From Gnetum montanum (lineage: Eukaryota; Streptophyta; Gnetopsida; Gnetales; Gnetaceae), in assembly GCA_015680685.1 (NCBI GenBank), contig MNCI01025384.1:19178-50657 (forward strand): DNA of 31,480 bases, in the 5' to 3' direction. Shown piece by piece: positions 21,812 through 31,480 of this stretch. Position 1 is the stretch's first letter. The number at the start of each line of letters is the position of its first letter. The notes beneath the pieces are model-generated. The model saw only the letters and a program-made list of their open reading frames with translations, did no database searches and had not been told where the DNA came from. The position numbers were made by a program, and so were the translations under genes.

Positions 21812-22317
21812 GCCACCCTACCTAAATTGATCATCATATTGATCCCTAAGCTTAATTGGAAAGGCTCAACTTCAAAACTATTCATGAAGCTTGTGACACT
21901 ACCATTATGAGAATGAATGCTCAAGCATAGCCAAGATTAAGCAATTGAGGGAAGCATTGTATGGAATTCACTAATATATTCTATTAAATTGAGTGAAAGA
22001 TTATGTCTATGGTATCTTGGTTATCATATATTCTATTCAATTGAATGGAATTCATTGATATCTAAAATATAGTGAGATGACTCAATACTCAAAGATAGAA
22101 AGGCTAAATGGTTGAACAAGATACTTACTTGATGTATTTGAACTATGGTTACGATTACTAGTTAGTTTGCTATGATTAATCTAGTAAAGAGGTCATCAAT
22201 TAATAAAAAGGATAATGTTGGTTGCAACATTAAGTTGGTCTTGTTGGCTAAGGTTTTGTCAAAGATGTAAAATTGAAACAAAGTCGATGCACAAGTGAAA
22301 TTAGTCCTCATATTCAT
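21812..22317. other. Gene-free AT-rich interval
   Basis: Nothing recognisable as a gene. It contains two ATATATTCTATT(A/C)AATTGA segments near 21977 and 22028 next to GGAATTCA(C/T)T, forming an imperfect inverted and direct repeat patch. Confidence 0.4.
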
Positions 22318-22645
22318 TTTGTGTCATTTTGGTTGAGAGGGCAATTACTAGTTGGTTGGACTTTGTCATGAAAATAAATAATTATTGCTTAGCCAAGAGA
22401 TGAACCTTTTTACAAAGATTATTGTGGGTATGTATTGCCTAGACATTGTCATGGAAAATAAGTAATTAGCTAAGAAATGAACCTTTTTATATTAATTATT
22501 ATGGGTATATAATAATTGGGCCAATTACCAGCACAAAATTTAAGGCTAAAAATCAATTATGAGATTTCATTAATTTGAAAAAGAAAAAGATTCTCTTAGC
22601 CAAATAATATATATATATCTTAAATATATAGTTAAACTAGTGTTA
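22318..22645 (+). repeat. Second copy of the intron 5 interspersed repeat
   Basis: Aligns with 14131-14610 over most of its length, with two instead of three ATAAATAATTA / AGATGAACCTTTTT subrepeats, then AGCACAAAATTTAAGGCT and AGCCAAATAATATATATAT. It ends about 45 bp before LTR D, so that retroelement inserted within or beside an older repeat. Confidence 0.65.
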
Positions 22646-22689
22646 TTTTTGCCGAGGAAAATTATCCACATCAATGAAAGGTACAAAAT

Positions 22690-23597
22690 TGATGAGTGGC
22701 AAGGTACCCCTATGCCCAACCATACGAATCATAAAGCATTCATGTGTGATCCAGTTGAATTCCTTAGACTTCATAGTTTTCGGTGCACTAGTTCTATAGG
22801 GAGTGAACCTTGCCTTAAGGTTGTTCGTTGTCTTCCTAATTACACTTGAGATGTACACTAGTATGGTTAAGTGTAATTGAGGCATTTGATTTTTATCATT
22901 TTGTATTTTATGATTTTGGTGTTTAAAGAGAGATAAAGTAATTGGATCAATAAATTTAATTTAACTAATTAACTAGTATCTAAGCAATCCTAACATAAGC
23001 AACTGGTCCCACTTTCTGCACACATCTTGAACCCACGTATCCACTGCTGGGTTTCCACGTGCTATGCTACTAGGCATACTAAGTAATAACGTTGCTGGGA
23101 TTACCAAGCGAATACGTGTTACACTCAAAGTAGTTGTACTTATGTGTTTAACCTACTTAGCTTATCTTGCTTAATGACTTCATTAGCTTAATTATAGGAA
23201 AACATTGAATAAATAATTGAAAACATTAAAGGCATAAATGAAACATTTAAGCTATCCAAAATGCGACAAGGTTTATCAAGAAGTTCATCTTTATTGCTGC
23301 ACACACTGTTGTGCTTAGGTACAACAACACTCGAATAAATATTCATACACTCAATGACTCCTGCTACGGGCACTCGGGAAAAACATTCTATCTTTCAAAT
23401 AGACAAACTACAAGAGCTCTGCTACTACTTTGAAAATTGATTATGCCATAAATGCAGTTGGTGAGCACGTATTTATAAACTAGGATAGACCCCTATGTCG
23501 ACGGGGCCTAGGTGACGAGGCCCAGTTGATGCAATAGACTACATTGATAGGGCCTAGTCGATGGGGCTTAGTTGATGCAACAAGTTGAAACTCATCA
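22690..23597 (-). repeat. LTR D (3' LTR, 908 bp) of the minus-strand retroelement
   Basis: On the minus strand it begins TGATGAGTTTC next to a TGTGGGGGTA polypurine-like tract (complement 23598-23607) and ends CCACTCATCA at 22690. A TATA box (TTTATAAA, about 23471-23480) leaves a U3 of about 120 bp with GTCGAC and GGGGCCTA-type modules. It shares the CGAATAAA and GACTCCTGC blocks with LTR C and is closest to LTR B in the terminal 100 bases. Many positions that are CG in LTR C read CA or TG here. Confidence 0.8.
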
Positions 23598-23779
23598 TAC
23601 CCCCACAATTGAATGAAACTCATCCTTGAATTCTTTATAAAATTGGAAAGGTATGGGATTATTAACTGGCTTCCAACATAACAAAACAACATAACATAGA
23701 CATAACGAAAGTGAGTGCCTCGTGTACGGACCAACACATTACAAAAATTACGGTGTTTATGAAGCAAAATTGAACATTT
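23598..23779 (-). other. Polypurine tract and 3' untranslated part of the minus-strand element
   Basis: The TACCCCCACAATT at 23598-23610 is the complement of a purine-rich tract abutting the LTR. Beyond it, AAGGATGAGT and AAAGAATTC segments (minus strand) align with the matching sequence before LTR B. Confidence 0.55.
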
Positions 23780-25779
23780 TCCATTGCCAACCTCCTTAAT
23801 TCAACATTTTCCCTAGTGAGTTGCTCTTGTTGTTGATGGATAAATTCTTCTAGCTATTGTTTTTGCGCATCAACATTCCACAGGTAATGATTTTTTGTAG
23901 TCAAGGACTCATTTTCTTGGCGCATCTACATCAAGTCCTTCTGTACTGCATGAGTTTCAGCTTCTGCTACTAATTGATTGAAGACCACTATTACCATTTC
24001 TCCCTCAACCTTCTTTAGTTGTTCTTGAAGTTGCTGAAAAGCTTCGTCTCATGCCAATGTAGGGTTGATAAAAGCAGGGTTGGCAATTTGGGCACATAAC
24101 TCGGTAACCTCTGCGGCCAAGCTTTGATTGTGTGCTTGAGCTATTTCAAGTTGTCCTTCTAAGATGAGGCACTTGCCCTTTGCCTCTAGCAGCTCTGACT
24201 AGGTTGTAGTGATGATATCCAGAAAATCAAAGATATCCAAAATTAGTTGCTTGGTTTCCACTAGTTGGTTTAGTAGTTCTTCATGCTTGGTTGCACTCAA
24301 TCTCCCATTGATTGTTTTTGTGGATGCCTGCACATCTCTTAGTGCAAAAACATCTAGTTTAGGTGTCGCAGGTGCATTTAACGCTTTAATGACTCAATTA
24401 GCAATGATCTCTGTAGCTGTCTCTTTCTCTTGGTGCTACATCACCAATACAGTTGCCTCTTCATCCTCCACCAAGCCCACCAAAAATGAAGTGGCATTCT
24501 TGGAGATTTCTAGGAATAGATGATGCTGAGAGAGAGAGACACCATCACCTCTTGGGAACTTGGATTTGACCTTGCAAGCAACCATGTTCGTTGGGGAGAC
24601 AACATTGATCCACCTTTCTTCATTTGGCTAATTGTACAAGCCACTTCTCTGAGGTGACTCATGGCCAATCTATACATAGATGGGTCTCTACCACTAGTTC
24701 CTACCTATTGCTCTTGTTGTTACAAGAGCTGCTCTTGGATTTTCTACATGTCCTCAACTACACTATGGACCCTTGGTGTTTGCTCATGAGTAGGTGGTGG
24801 AGGTGGTCATTGCTACTCCTCTTTTTTTGTCATGGTAGACATCTTATCCTTCATCATCTCAGCCCACGAAGCATTAGGAGCATGCTTGAGTATATCATTT
24901 GTATAGTAGACTATTTCTACCCTTTTGCATAATTTTCTGATTAGGCAGGGAAAAGGCAAGGTCTTTCTTCCACATTCATTCTCCTTGAAGTGCTTCTCTA
25001 TTTCTAGAAAGATTAGTTGTGGAAGATTTGCTAGAAATGTTCCACTTAGAGTGATGCATGCTTGGTAGAGAAGGGTGTCACCTTACTAGGCCTCACCATT
25101 GGATTGAGGTGGTAGGTTGCTATCTTAAAATAGACTTGCTCCACCACTGTGAGTGCACCAAATTCCTTACGGTCAACCCCATAACATTGTTGAGTCCATT
25201 CCTTCTTTGCTTTGGGATCAACTTGTGTTGAAAACTCTACTAATTGGGTTCCTATGTCAGGCAACCCAAGGACTTGTGCAATGAATTCTACTGAGTAGGA
25301 TACTTGACTATCCTTGATTTTCATAGTGCTCCTACTCTCTTTTTGTTCCAAAAGAGATACGTTTCTCCCATGTACCACACCTCATTGGAAGTAATGATTG
25401 GCCACATGGGAGAGGCTTGTAGTTGAGCTCTAACATCTTTTGAAGCTTGTTCAAGGAATGACCCGAAGTTCAATCTTTGAAGAACTGAGCATTGAATTTC
25501 ATAGTTCCTGATTGTGTTGATGCAAGCTTGTGTGAGTGTGACTTCCAATCTAGGTACAGGGCCTGGTGCCTCACCTCGCTATGAGTGTTCTAATGTAACT
25601 TCTTCTTTGGGAATCTTTCAAACAAATTCCACCTCGACCTCGTCTTTGAGGGGTCCTATTGCATGGGTTGCCTCAACCTGTTCTTAGCCATGTTCTTGTT
25701 GGCCCCTTCCTCCTCTAGGTTGTTTCTCCCATGGTTGCAATGATCCTTCCTCCTATGGTCTCTTACATCTTGGTGCTAT
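23780..25779 (-). pseudogene. Decayed env-position ORF of the minus-strand retroelement, internally deleted
   Basis: Homologous to 2871-5660 in opposite orientation. The start codon reads ATA directly after the conserved acceptor GTGATCACAG. Better-preserved segments are EVWYMGETYLFWNKK, VEFIAQVLGLPDIGTQLVEF, FKIATYHLNPMVRPSKVTPF and LPFPCLIRKLCK (complement of about 24923-24958), followed by Gln/Glu-rich coiled-coil sequence. Compared with the other copy, roughly 900 bp of the coiled-coil 3' half is missing. A plant transposon-type accessory domain is suspected for the N-terminal half but unverified. No reverse transcriptase, integrase or protease is present. Confidence 0.55.
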
Positions 25780-26071
25780 CTGTGATCACACATAACAATG
25801 GATTAGTAATTATTATGTAACTCAAAATGATTAGAATACCTTGTCCCATAGGGAGGTTACATTTGGCTAGGGTGTGATTATGGTTGGATGGATTTAATAT
25901 TTAATTACTAATTTAATCTTTGGTTTATGAAAGTTATTGGAAGGGTTAAATTTTCAAAAATTAATGATTTAATAGTATTTTACATCTTAACCCTTTGGGG
26001 GAGTTAGGAAAAATTTCAAAAAATTTTCATCAAAACCTTGGGGTTTGCTACCCCCATGACTAAGAACTTAC
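25780..26071 (-). other. 5' intron of the minus-strand retroelement ORF
   Basis: Donor AG|GTAAGTTC at 26071 and acceptor GTGATCACAG at 25780, with a CTAAT branch-like site upstream of the acceptor. Its length of 292 bp and shared flanks match the 297-bp intron at 2574-2870. Confidence 0.6.
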
Positions 26072-26295
26072 CTCTAGTAACTACAAGGTCAAAAAACAAG
26101 GTGATTCAGATAAATGATGTGAGAGTTATAGGCTCAGGAAGGTTTTGGGCTATGAAAATTGCAAAAACTCCTTGGGCATTATGGACCAAATGTGAAAAAT
26201 CTAAAGTGTTTAGTGGTATTTATACTATTTTTGCATTGCATGGATGGGGCCTAGTCCACGTGGTCTGCTGCGTCTATGGGACCTCGTTGATGTAG
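26072..26295 (-). promoter_or_regulatory. Internal promoter and leader exon of the minus-strand retroelement ORF
   Basis: TATAAATA on the minus strand (26217-26224) sits at nearly the same distance from the splice donor as the TATA box of the other copy. Upstream modules ATCAACGAGGTCCC and GTGGACTAGGCCCC resemble LTR U3 modules. TTTCACATTTGG in the leader matches TTTCACATTTGC in the other copy. Confidence 0.45.
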
Positions 26296-26321
26296 CTCTT
26301 AACCATTGTTGACTTTTTACA

Positions 26322-26334
26322 CACTTTCATACCA
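26322..26334 (-). other. Degenerate tRNA-Met primer-binding-site-like sequence
   Basis: The minus strand reads TGGTATGAAAGTG, matching 9 of 12 positions of the TGGTATCAGAGC site used by plant pararetroviruses. It lies downstream of the viral TATA box, close to where the sequence passes into the neighbouring retroelement. The match is weak. Confidence 0.35.
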
Positions 26335-26672
26335 GGAATGCTTTACAAGGAGCACAACGCATCACTTGCAGATTTCTCTGATATGGAAATACAGACAGAA
26401 TGGAAATGCATAAGAGAAAGGGAAGGACTTCGAAGGATTGACTTGCAGACAGAAGGACTGACACTTGCAGAATGAAACTACTAGATAGCTCTCTCTTTCT
26501 TGCGGTGCTTGAGGAAGAGGTAAGGGTTCCTTTTTATAGGAAGAGGAAAGCCCTTCCTGTACATTCTTGGTGTTATCCAGCTCAGACCGCATTATGTTAT
26601 AATGCCTTACACCTCATTGGATACTGTACAAGGGGATGACATGGAATCTTACTTTTAGTTAGTGGATTACTT
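26335..26672 (-). promoter_or_regulatory. Non-coding region and candidate pregenomic-RNA promoter of the endogenous caulimovirid
   Basis: Directly after the polyprotein stop, the minus strand carries CCTATAAAAA (26531-26540), a strong TATA box as expected in the large intergenic region of caulimovirids. Downstream lies a pyrimidine-rich leader with the motif TCTGCAAGT three times (complements ACTTGCAGA at 26364, 26441 and 26463). No AATAAA was identified. Confidence 0.55.
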
Positions 26673-29600
26673 TTACTGTTCACCATCACTTGTGTCGGAA
26701 TCATCATTATGGCGTGGTGTGGTAGGTGCCTCGGATACCTCATCTTCTGAATCGGACGAATCAGGATGGAAGGAGATGACCGGACCAGGATTATGCCAAC
26801 GCACTCGCCAGTGTCCACCTTCTCTTTGTAGTAGTTGAAAAGCAGGATCAAAATTATAGGGTTCAAGTGTAGTGGGAACCCGATGATTAGCTTCACAAAA
26901 GGTAATAATTTCATGTGCCGTGGCGGTCAGAACATCTTGGTACCAAGCGAGGGTCCATGGATTTTGCCAGTCGGTTCTTCGGCTTAGACTCGTAGTGATA
27001 AAATAGGAAGGGTTATAGTCATGGAAAGCGAAGTGAGCCATTGTTTCAAAACAGGAGAAATAACGAAAATCAGAATGTGTCATGGCTCGCAAACGACGGA
27101 CATAGGATGCATCAAAATGGTCAGGAAAGGTTCTGACAGTATGACCATATAGAGACCACCATTCCCAAAATGGATGTTCTTCTGGAGGACAATCTATTGG
27201 CGTATTAAAATCAATATGATAATAATGGCAACCAGAGGGTTTATACCTAGGCCAATGTACTAATGGTGCTACTTCAGGATATCCTATTTCATCAAACTGT
27301 ACACACTCATTGATGAAATGATTTGCATGGAGACTGGTTTTAATATGTACAGGCGGATATAAATCATCAAGAACCTCTTGAGGATGTCCGAAAAAGGTAT
27401 ATGAAATCTGTGGACTTGGAGATCTTGCATAACAGTTATAAGAATAACATAACCAGTCATTAAGGTGGCTATTCTGAATATTACTAATTTGCTGTTGGGT
27501 AAGAAACATGCGAGAGAAACAACATGGGAGGACTCTATGACTTGAACGAAGCTCCCAACCTTCATGCAAGTATGTTGCTGCACATAAAACAAACGATTGA
27601 TACTGAAATTCTCTAGTCAAATAATCTGCAAGATTATTATCCTTGCCACTAATATATTGGGTTCTATATGTAAAATTAGCCAGAAATAAAGACCATCGAA
27701 TGAGTCGTGTATGGGCAACTTTATTTAAATGTTTTGTTTGTAAGTATTTATCAAAATATTTTAAGTCAGATCTAATAATAAATTCCTGTTCTTGTAGGAA
27801 CAGACGAAACTTTTCGATACCACGGATAATCGCAAGGAGCTCTTTATGTGTGGAATGATAATTCATTTCTGCAGAAATAAACTTACCACTAGCATATCTG
27901 CAGATATAGGTCATACCATGTATTTCTTCTTTTAAGACCGCTCCCCAAAATTCTTCAGATGCATCAGTTTCTAAGATCAAGGTTCCATTGGTTGGTAATC
28001 GTAAATATGGAAGTTTAGTACATTGATCTTTTAGTCTCTGGACTGCATCAGTATGATGTTGGCTCCATGGTTGAGGGTTGTTTGTTAGCTGTTGGTTTAA
28101 AATTTTTCGATCTTTGGCAAGATCTTTGTAAAACCCCGACAGATAATTTAAACACCCTAGAAATCTTTGTAATTGTGTTTTGTCTGTTATGATATCAGGA
28201 AAATGTTTAATATCGGTTAAGATATGTTGTTGCAGACTAATATGTCCGTCTTTAATTACTACGCCTAGAAAATTTACTTCATCAACTGCAATTTGCATCT
28301 TCTTCTCAGATGGAGAAAGTACAAGACCATTTTGATCAAGTAATTCATATAAGGTGTTGAGATGCTGTTGGTGTTCTTCTACCGTTTTTGACATAACTAA
28401 AATATCATCTATATATACTAGTATGAACGGATATTCTTTAAAGATATGATCCATACAAGACTGGAAAATAGATGGGGCTGTTTTAATACCAAAAGGTAGA
28501 ACAGTCCATTCGTATAGACCCTGAGGTACGGTAAAGGCGGTTTTCCAGCGATCTTCATTGACTATTTGGATTTGCCAAAAACCACTTTTCAAATCAAATT
28601 TTGAATAAATATGAGTTCCTTGCAGGCGTTGGAAAAGATCATCTTTACTAGGGATCGGATGTTGTACTGATTTAATAATAGCATTAAGTGGTTTGTAATT
28701 AACTACTAACCGCTTCTTTCCCCTTGTTAGTTCAGCACGCTTGTTGACATAGAAGGCAGCACAGGAAAACATGCTAGTACTAGGTTGGATCATTTTTTTC
28801 TCTAGGAGCTGTTTTATTTCCTGGGCACATTCTTCTTTTAATTGTGGGGACATCCCAATATGATGAGCTTTTGACTGTGGTTGGATTCCATCCAATAACT
28901 CAATACGACACCAATGTTGTTTCTTATGTCGAAAGGCTGTTGGATCATCGCTCGCAACAGTGAGGAGTTTAGTGCGTAATTGTGCAAAGACCTCTTTGTG
29001 AGATTGGATGTGGTTAATAAGCCATTGCGTTTTTGGCACCTTATACTTTGTATGGGTAAACCTATTTACTGGAGTAAATGTTCTAGTAAATTTATGATTT
29101 CCTAATGTAACAAAATTAGTATGGATGGTGTATGGCTCGAGAATTGCTAGGTTGTCGACTCCTATAACCATATCATAAGAAAGCCAGTTGATAGCATTAA
29201 CTTGTAATTCTAAGCGTTCAGAATTAGGTAAAAGTATTGGAAGAGAAAATACCCGGTTGACAGTTGTTGCCGTTTTGTTAAAACTAACAATTAATTTCTC
29301 CCTGGGTTTCCATAAGAAAGAAGGAATGATAGCTTCGTTTGCCAAGCTGACTTCTGCACCAGAATCTATTAAGGCATCGATGGGATAGGGTTTAAATCCT
29401 TTTAGTTTAATCCAAAAAGTACAAAGGGGAGTTTGTACCTGTCGATGTTGATTCTGATTAATCCTAATTATATGTATTTGAGATATTTCAGCTTCATAAG
29501 CTTGTTGTTGATATTTCTCTTCTTCTTCTTCCAAAGATTCTAATTCTTTGCTAGCTTTTGTTAGGAAGAGTTTGAGTTGTTTAATACGTAATAATCTGAT

Positions 29601-31478
29601 TTGATGTTTCTCCAACCCTTTTTTTTGAGATGGCATTTGTTCTTCTTCTTGTTGCAACCATTCTTCAAGCTCTTCTTGTTGTTCTGATTCGGTTGTTAAT
29701 GGTTGACTGTCGTAACTAGCATGAAGTTCTTTTTCTAGTTTTCTTAATGCTTTTACTTCGGCTTTTTTCTCTGTTACTTGTTTATCTAGCTGTATATAAA
29801 CAGTTAAATCCTCTAGAGGAGTCCTTTTTAATTTTGTTTTTAGTTTCTCTAGTTGTATTTTTACTAATACTAATTGTTCTTGGATTCTAATTAATTCTTT
29901 ATTTTGTTGTGTAGGTCGTGACGTGGAACCACGATTCATATTACAATAATATATATCTCCGTCGGAGGAATCGGATGGATCTATGGGATCATCTGCTAAC
30001 GGTTGTTGTTGATTATATTGTACCCAATAGTCATCCTCACTATGTTCTGCTTCAGAGGGTGATGACGGACATATATCACTTTGAGGATTATAGGGGATTT
30101 CTATGTCCTCGGGATCAGATATCCACTCAAAGTGTGTTTCCTTTATATTATGCTTTGTAATAAAATGAACCTTTTTCTTGTCTTTATCTTTATTGGGACA
30201 GTTGGTTGCCAGATGAGGACCTCCACAAATAAAGCACTTAATATTTTTTGGTGACATCCTACGGGGACGTCTACGAAAGAATCCAGGATATTTACGTACA
30301 TGCCTACGAGGTGGTGGTGACGATTGTTTTCTTCGCCATTGTTTCTTTGGTTTGGATCGTGAAGATGATCCTTTGCAAGATTTACATATTTTTTGAGTTT
30401 TTTGTTGTTTTTCTTTGTTTTTGTATTTTTCTTCAGGACACAATTCTAAACAAAAATTCTTACCTAATCGATTGTTTAATCGTTTAACTAATTGTTGTGT
30501 TTCTTGTGTATAACACAACTCTCTATTGGTCTGTTCTAAGAATTGTCTAATTTGTCCGAAGCTCATGTTTGCTACACAAAGATTTTGCTTTTTAAGTTCA
30601 GCCATGTAAGTATTACAGAAAGGTTGAGGAAGACATCCAAACAGATGTTCTTTAGCAGCTACTTCATGTGTGAGTTTACCATAGTAATACCAAGATTCCA
30701 TAGCATCAAGGAATCCTGATAACTGCTGAATTTTATGTAATCGTGCTTTGAAAAAGCGGTCTCGGTAAACATCAACTAGATTGGCTTTAAAACCAATGAA
30801 CTCCTTGATAATAGCGTTTAAGAAAATTACTGTTGGTTGTGTAATCAACCTGGTTTTAATGGCTGTTGGAATATGACTCCACCATCTTCGCAAGTTGCCT
30901 TGGAAGTTATAAGTGGCATTTACTATGGCTTGTAATGTGGACTTTTTGGCAAAATCTATTTGGATTGTTAAATACGATTGGATGGCATCTAAGACATCCT
31001 GACGTTCTTTTAGATCCTTGTTATCCATGTTAAACTTAGGTTGAATGTCTCCAGCTTTTCTGGACTGGGTTAACATGGCATCCGTGGCTTCTTGGACTTG
31101 TTCACCTGTACGGGCTAGTAAGACGGCTTCCTCTATGTGTTCATCAGCTAGTTCAGAGAGAGGATGTTGAGGAGATCCTTGTTCTGATTGATGATTAGAA
31201 TGGCCCTCATTCATTGAGATAAATTTACCTTTGCTAATTCTATTCTCTCTTTGTTTTTGTTTGAATTCTTCTATGTCCTTTAAGGTTACCGCAGGAGGTG
31301 ATCCTGGGAACTGAAAAGAGAATTCAGAGGCTGAAGATGGAATTGGAGGAGCAGTTGGCTTGACTTTTGCTATAGGTGTACTACTAGAGCCTGCTAGACG
31401 TTCTAATTTTCTATAAAATAAACCGGAATTTAAATCTGTATTTAAATTTAAATTATACATACGTTCAAGAACACTCAT
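26673..31478 (-). CDS. Endogenous caulimovirid (plant pararetrovirus) polyprotein, open for 1601 codons
   Basis: Open from the window edge to TAA at 26673. Counting from the first visible Met (31478): a capsid-like region of about 150-410 with a basic Arg/Lys tract; a zinc knuckle C415-x2-C418-x3-H422-x4-C427, one residue tighter than usual; Gln/Glu/Lys coiled coil, about 523-665; aspartic protease with DSGA at 705-708; reverse transcriptase about 880-1095 with YIDD at 1022-1025; RNase H with D1172, E1213, D1238 and D1285. There is no integrase, as expected for Caulimoviridae. Residues 1291-1601 form an aromatic-, His- and Cys-rich extension I cannot assign, ending in an acidic tail. No movement protein is visible; it may lie upstream beyond the window, so this Met may be internal. 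There are no stops or frameshifts, so the copy is young or under constraint. A gymnosperm-type endogenous caulimovirid is likely; the genus is uncertain. Confidence 0.9.
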   Translation of the reverse strand: MSVLERMYNLNLNTDLNSGLFYRKLERLAGSSSTPIAKVKPTAPPIPSSASEFSFQFPGSPPAVTLKDIEEFKQKQRENRISKGKFISMNEGHSNHQSEQGSPQHPLSELADEHIEEAVLLARTGEQVQEATDAMLTQSRKAGDIQPKFNMDNKDLKERQDVLDAIQSYLTIQIDFAKKSTLQAIVNATYNFQGNLRRWWSHIPTAIKTRLITQPTVIFLNAIIKEFIGFKANLVDVYRDRFFKARLHKIQQLSGFLDAMESWYYYGKLTHEVAAKEHLFGCLPQPFCNTYMAELKKQNLCVANMSFGQIRQFLEQTNRELCYTQETQQLVKRLNNRLGKNFCLELCPEEKYKNKEKQQKTQKICKSCKGSSSRSKPKKQWRRKQSSPPPRRHVRKYPGFFRRRPRRMSPKNIKCFICGGPHLATNCPNKDKDKKKVHFITKHNIKETHFEWISDPEDIEIPYNPQSDICPSSPSEAEHSEDDYWVQYNQQQPLADDPIDPSDSSDGDIYYCNMNRGSTSRPTQQNKELIRIQEQLVLVKIQLEKLKTKLKRTPLEDLTVYIQLDKQVTEKKAEVKALRKLEKELHASYDSQPLTTESEQQEELEEWLQQEEEQMPSQKKGLEKHQIRLLRIKQLKLFLTKASKELESLEEEEEKYQQQAYEAEISQIHIIRINQNQHRQVQTPLCTFWIKLKGFKPYPIDALIDSGAEVSLANEAIIPSFLWKPREKLIVSFNKTATTVNRVFSLPILLPNSERLELQVNAINWLSYDMVIGVDNLAILEPYTIHTNFVTLGNHKFTRTFTPVNRFTHTKYKVPKTQWLINHIQSHKEVFAQLRTKLLTVASDDPTAFRHKKQHWCRIELLDGIQPQSKAHHIGMSPQLKEECAQEIKQLLEKKMIQPSTSMFSCAAFYVNKRAELTRGKKRLVVNYKPLNAIIKSVQHPIPSKDDLFQRLQGTHIYSKFDLKSGFWQIQIVNEDRWKTAFTVPQGLYEWTVLPFGIKTAPSIFQSCMDHIFKEYPFILVYIDDILVMSKTVEEHQQHLNTLYELLDQNGLVLSPSEKKMQIAVDEVNFLGVVIKDGHISLQQHILTDIKHFPDIITDKTQLQRFLGCLNYLSGFYKDLAKDRKILNQQLTNNPQPWSQHHTDAVQRLKDQCTKLPYLRLPTNGTLILETDASEEFWGAVLKEEIHGMTYICRYASGKFISAEMNYHSTHKELLAIIRGIEKFRLFLQEQEFIIRSDLKYFDKYLQTKHLNKVAHTRLIRWSLFLANFTYRTQYISGKDNNLADYLTREFQYQSFVLCAATYLHEGWELRSSHRVLPCCFSRMFLTQQQISNIQNSHLNDWLCYSYNCYARSPSPQISYTFFGHPQEVLDDLYPPVHIKTSLHANHFINECVQFDEIGYPEVAPLVHWPRYKPSGCHYYHIDFNTPIDCPPEEHPFWEWWSLYGHTVRTFPDHFDASYVRRLRAMTHSDFRYFSCFETMAHFAFHDYNPSYFITTSLSRRTDWQNPWTLAWYQDVLTATAHEIITFCEANHRVPTTLEPYNFDPAFQLLQREGGHWRVRWHNPGPVISFHPDSSDSEDEVSEAPTTPRHNDDSDTSDGEQ

Positions 31479-31480
31479 CT

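Noticed and set aside
24209-24932. Plus-strand open frames of about 100 codons
   Set aside because: They are antisense to the minus-strand retroelement ORF. Matching antisense frames in the other copy (3641-4365) arise from homology of the sense strand.
27643-30487. Plus-strand open frames opposite the caulimovirid polyprotein
   Set aside because: They are short frames antisense to an unbroken, motif-bearing ORF and have no features of their own.

Overview
This looks like a gymnosperm, most likely conifer, nuclear window. It is AT-rich and repeat-dense, and its only recognisable host gene has long introns. That gene is a complete plant-type glutaminyl-peptide cyclotransferase (glutaminyl cyclase) on the + strand, with 11 exons between 10915 (or 10816) and 19181. 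All introns are GT-AG and the conceptual protein is 323 aa. The genus is not determinable from what I can see; the gymnosperm call rests on gene and intron style and on the kind of endogenous pararetrovirus present.

Left third (1-9330): remnants of one LTR-retroelement family whose LTRs end in TGATGAG...CTCATCA. LTR A is partial (1-314). LTR B (5891-6778) is a 3' LTR preceded by a decayed internal region (about 2400-5890). LTR C (8141-9170) is a solo LTR on the minus strand with a perfect 5-bp target duplication (ATGAC). A fourth copy, LTR D (22690-23597, minus), closes a second decayed internal region (about 23600-26290). Both internal regions share one layout: a promoter resembling the LTR U3, a short leader exon, an intron of about 295 bp ending just before the start codon, one long decayed ORF, a purine-rich tract, then the LTR. 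No reverse transcriptase or integrase is visible in either copy.

Middle (9330-10320): a 457-bp near-perfect foldback (arms about 212-220 bp, loop 25 bp) and a second terminal-inverted-repeat element of about 525 bp lie side by side a few hundred bases upstream of the cyclase gene. An internally deleted relative of the second element sits in intron 10 of the gene. Intron 5 carries a repeat also found at 22318-22645. Two SINE-like copies with pol III B-box sequences lie in intron 10 and just 3' of the gene.

Right end (26300-31480): an endogenous caulimovirid (plant pararetrovirus) copy on the minus strand. Its ORF is open for 1601 codons to the window edge and carries a capsid-type basic region with a zinc knuckle, a long coiled coil, an aspartic protease, reverse transcriptase, RNase H, and an unusual C-terminal extension of about 310 aa. 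A TATA box and a weak tRNA-Met primer-site match follow the ORF. It abuts the second retroelement in the same orientation.

The genes do not form a pathway. The window is one housekeeping secretory-pathway gene embedded in layered mobile DNA of different ages.
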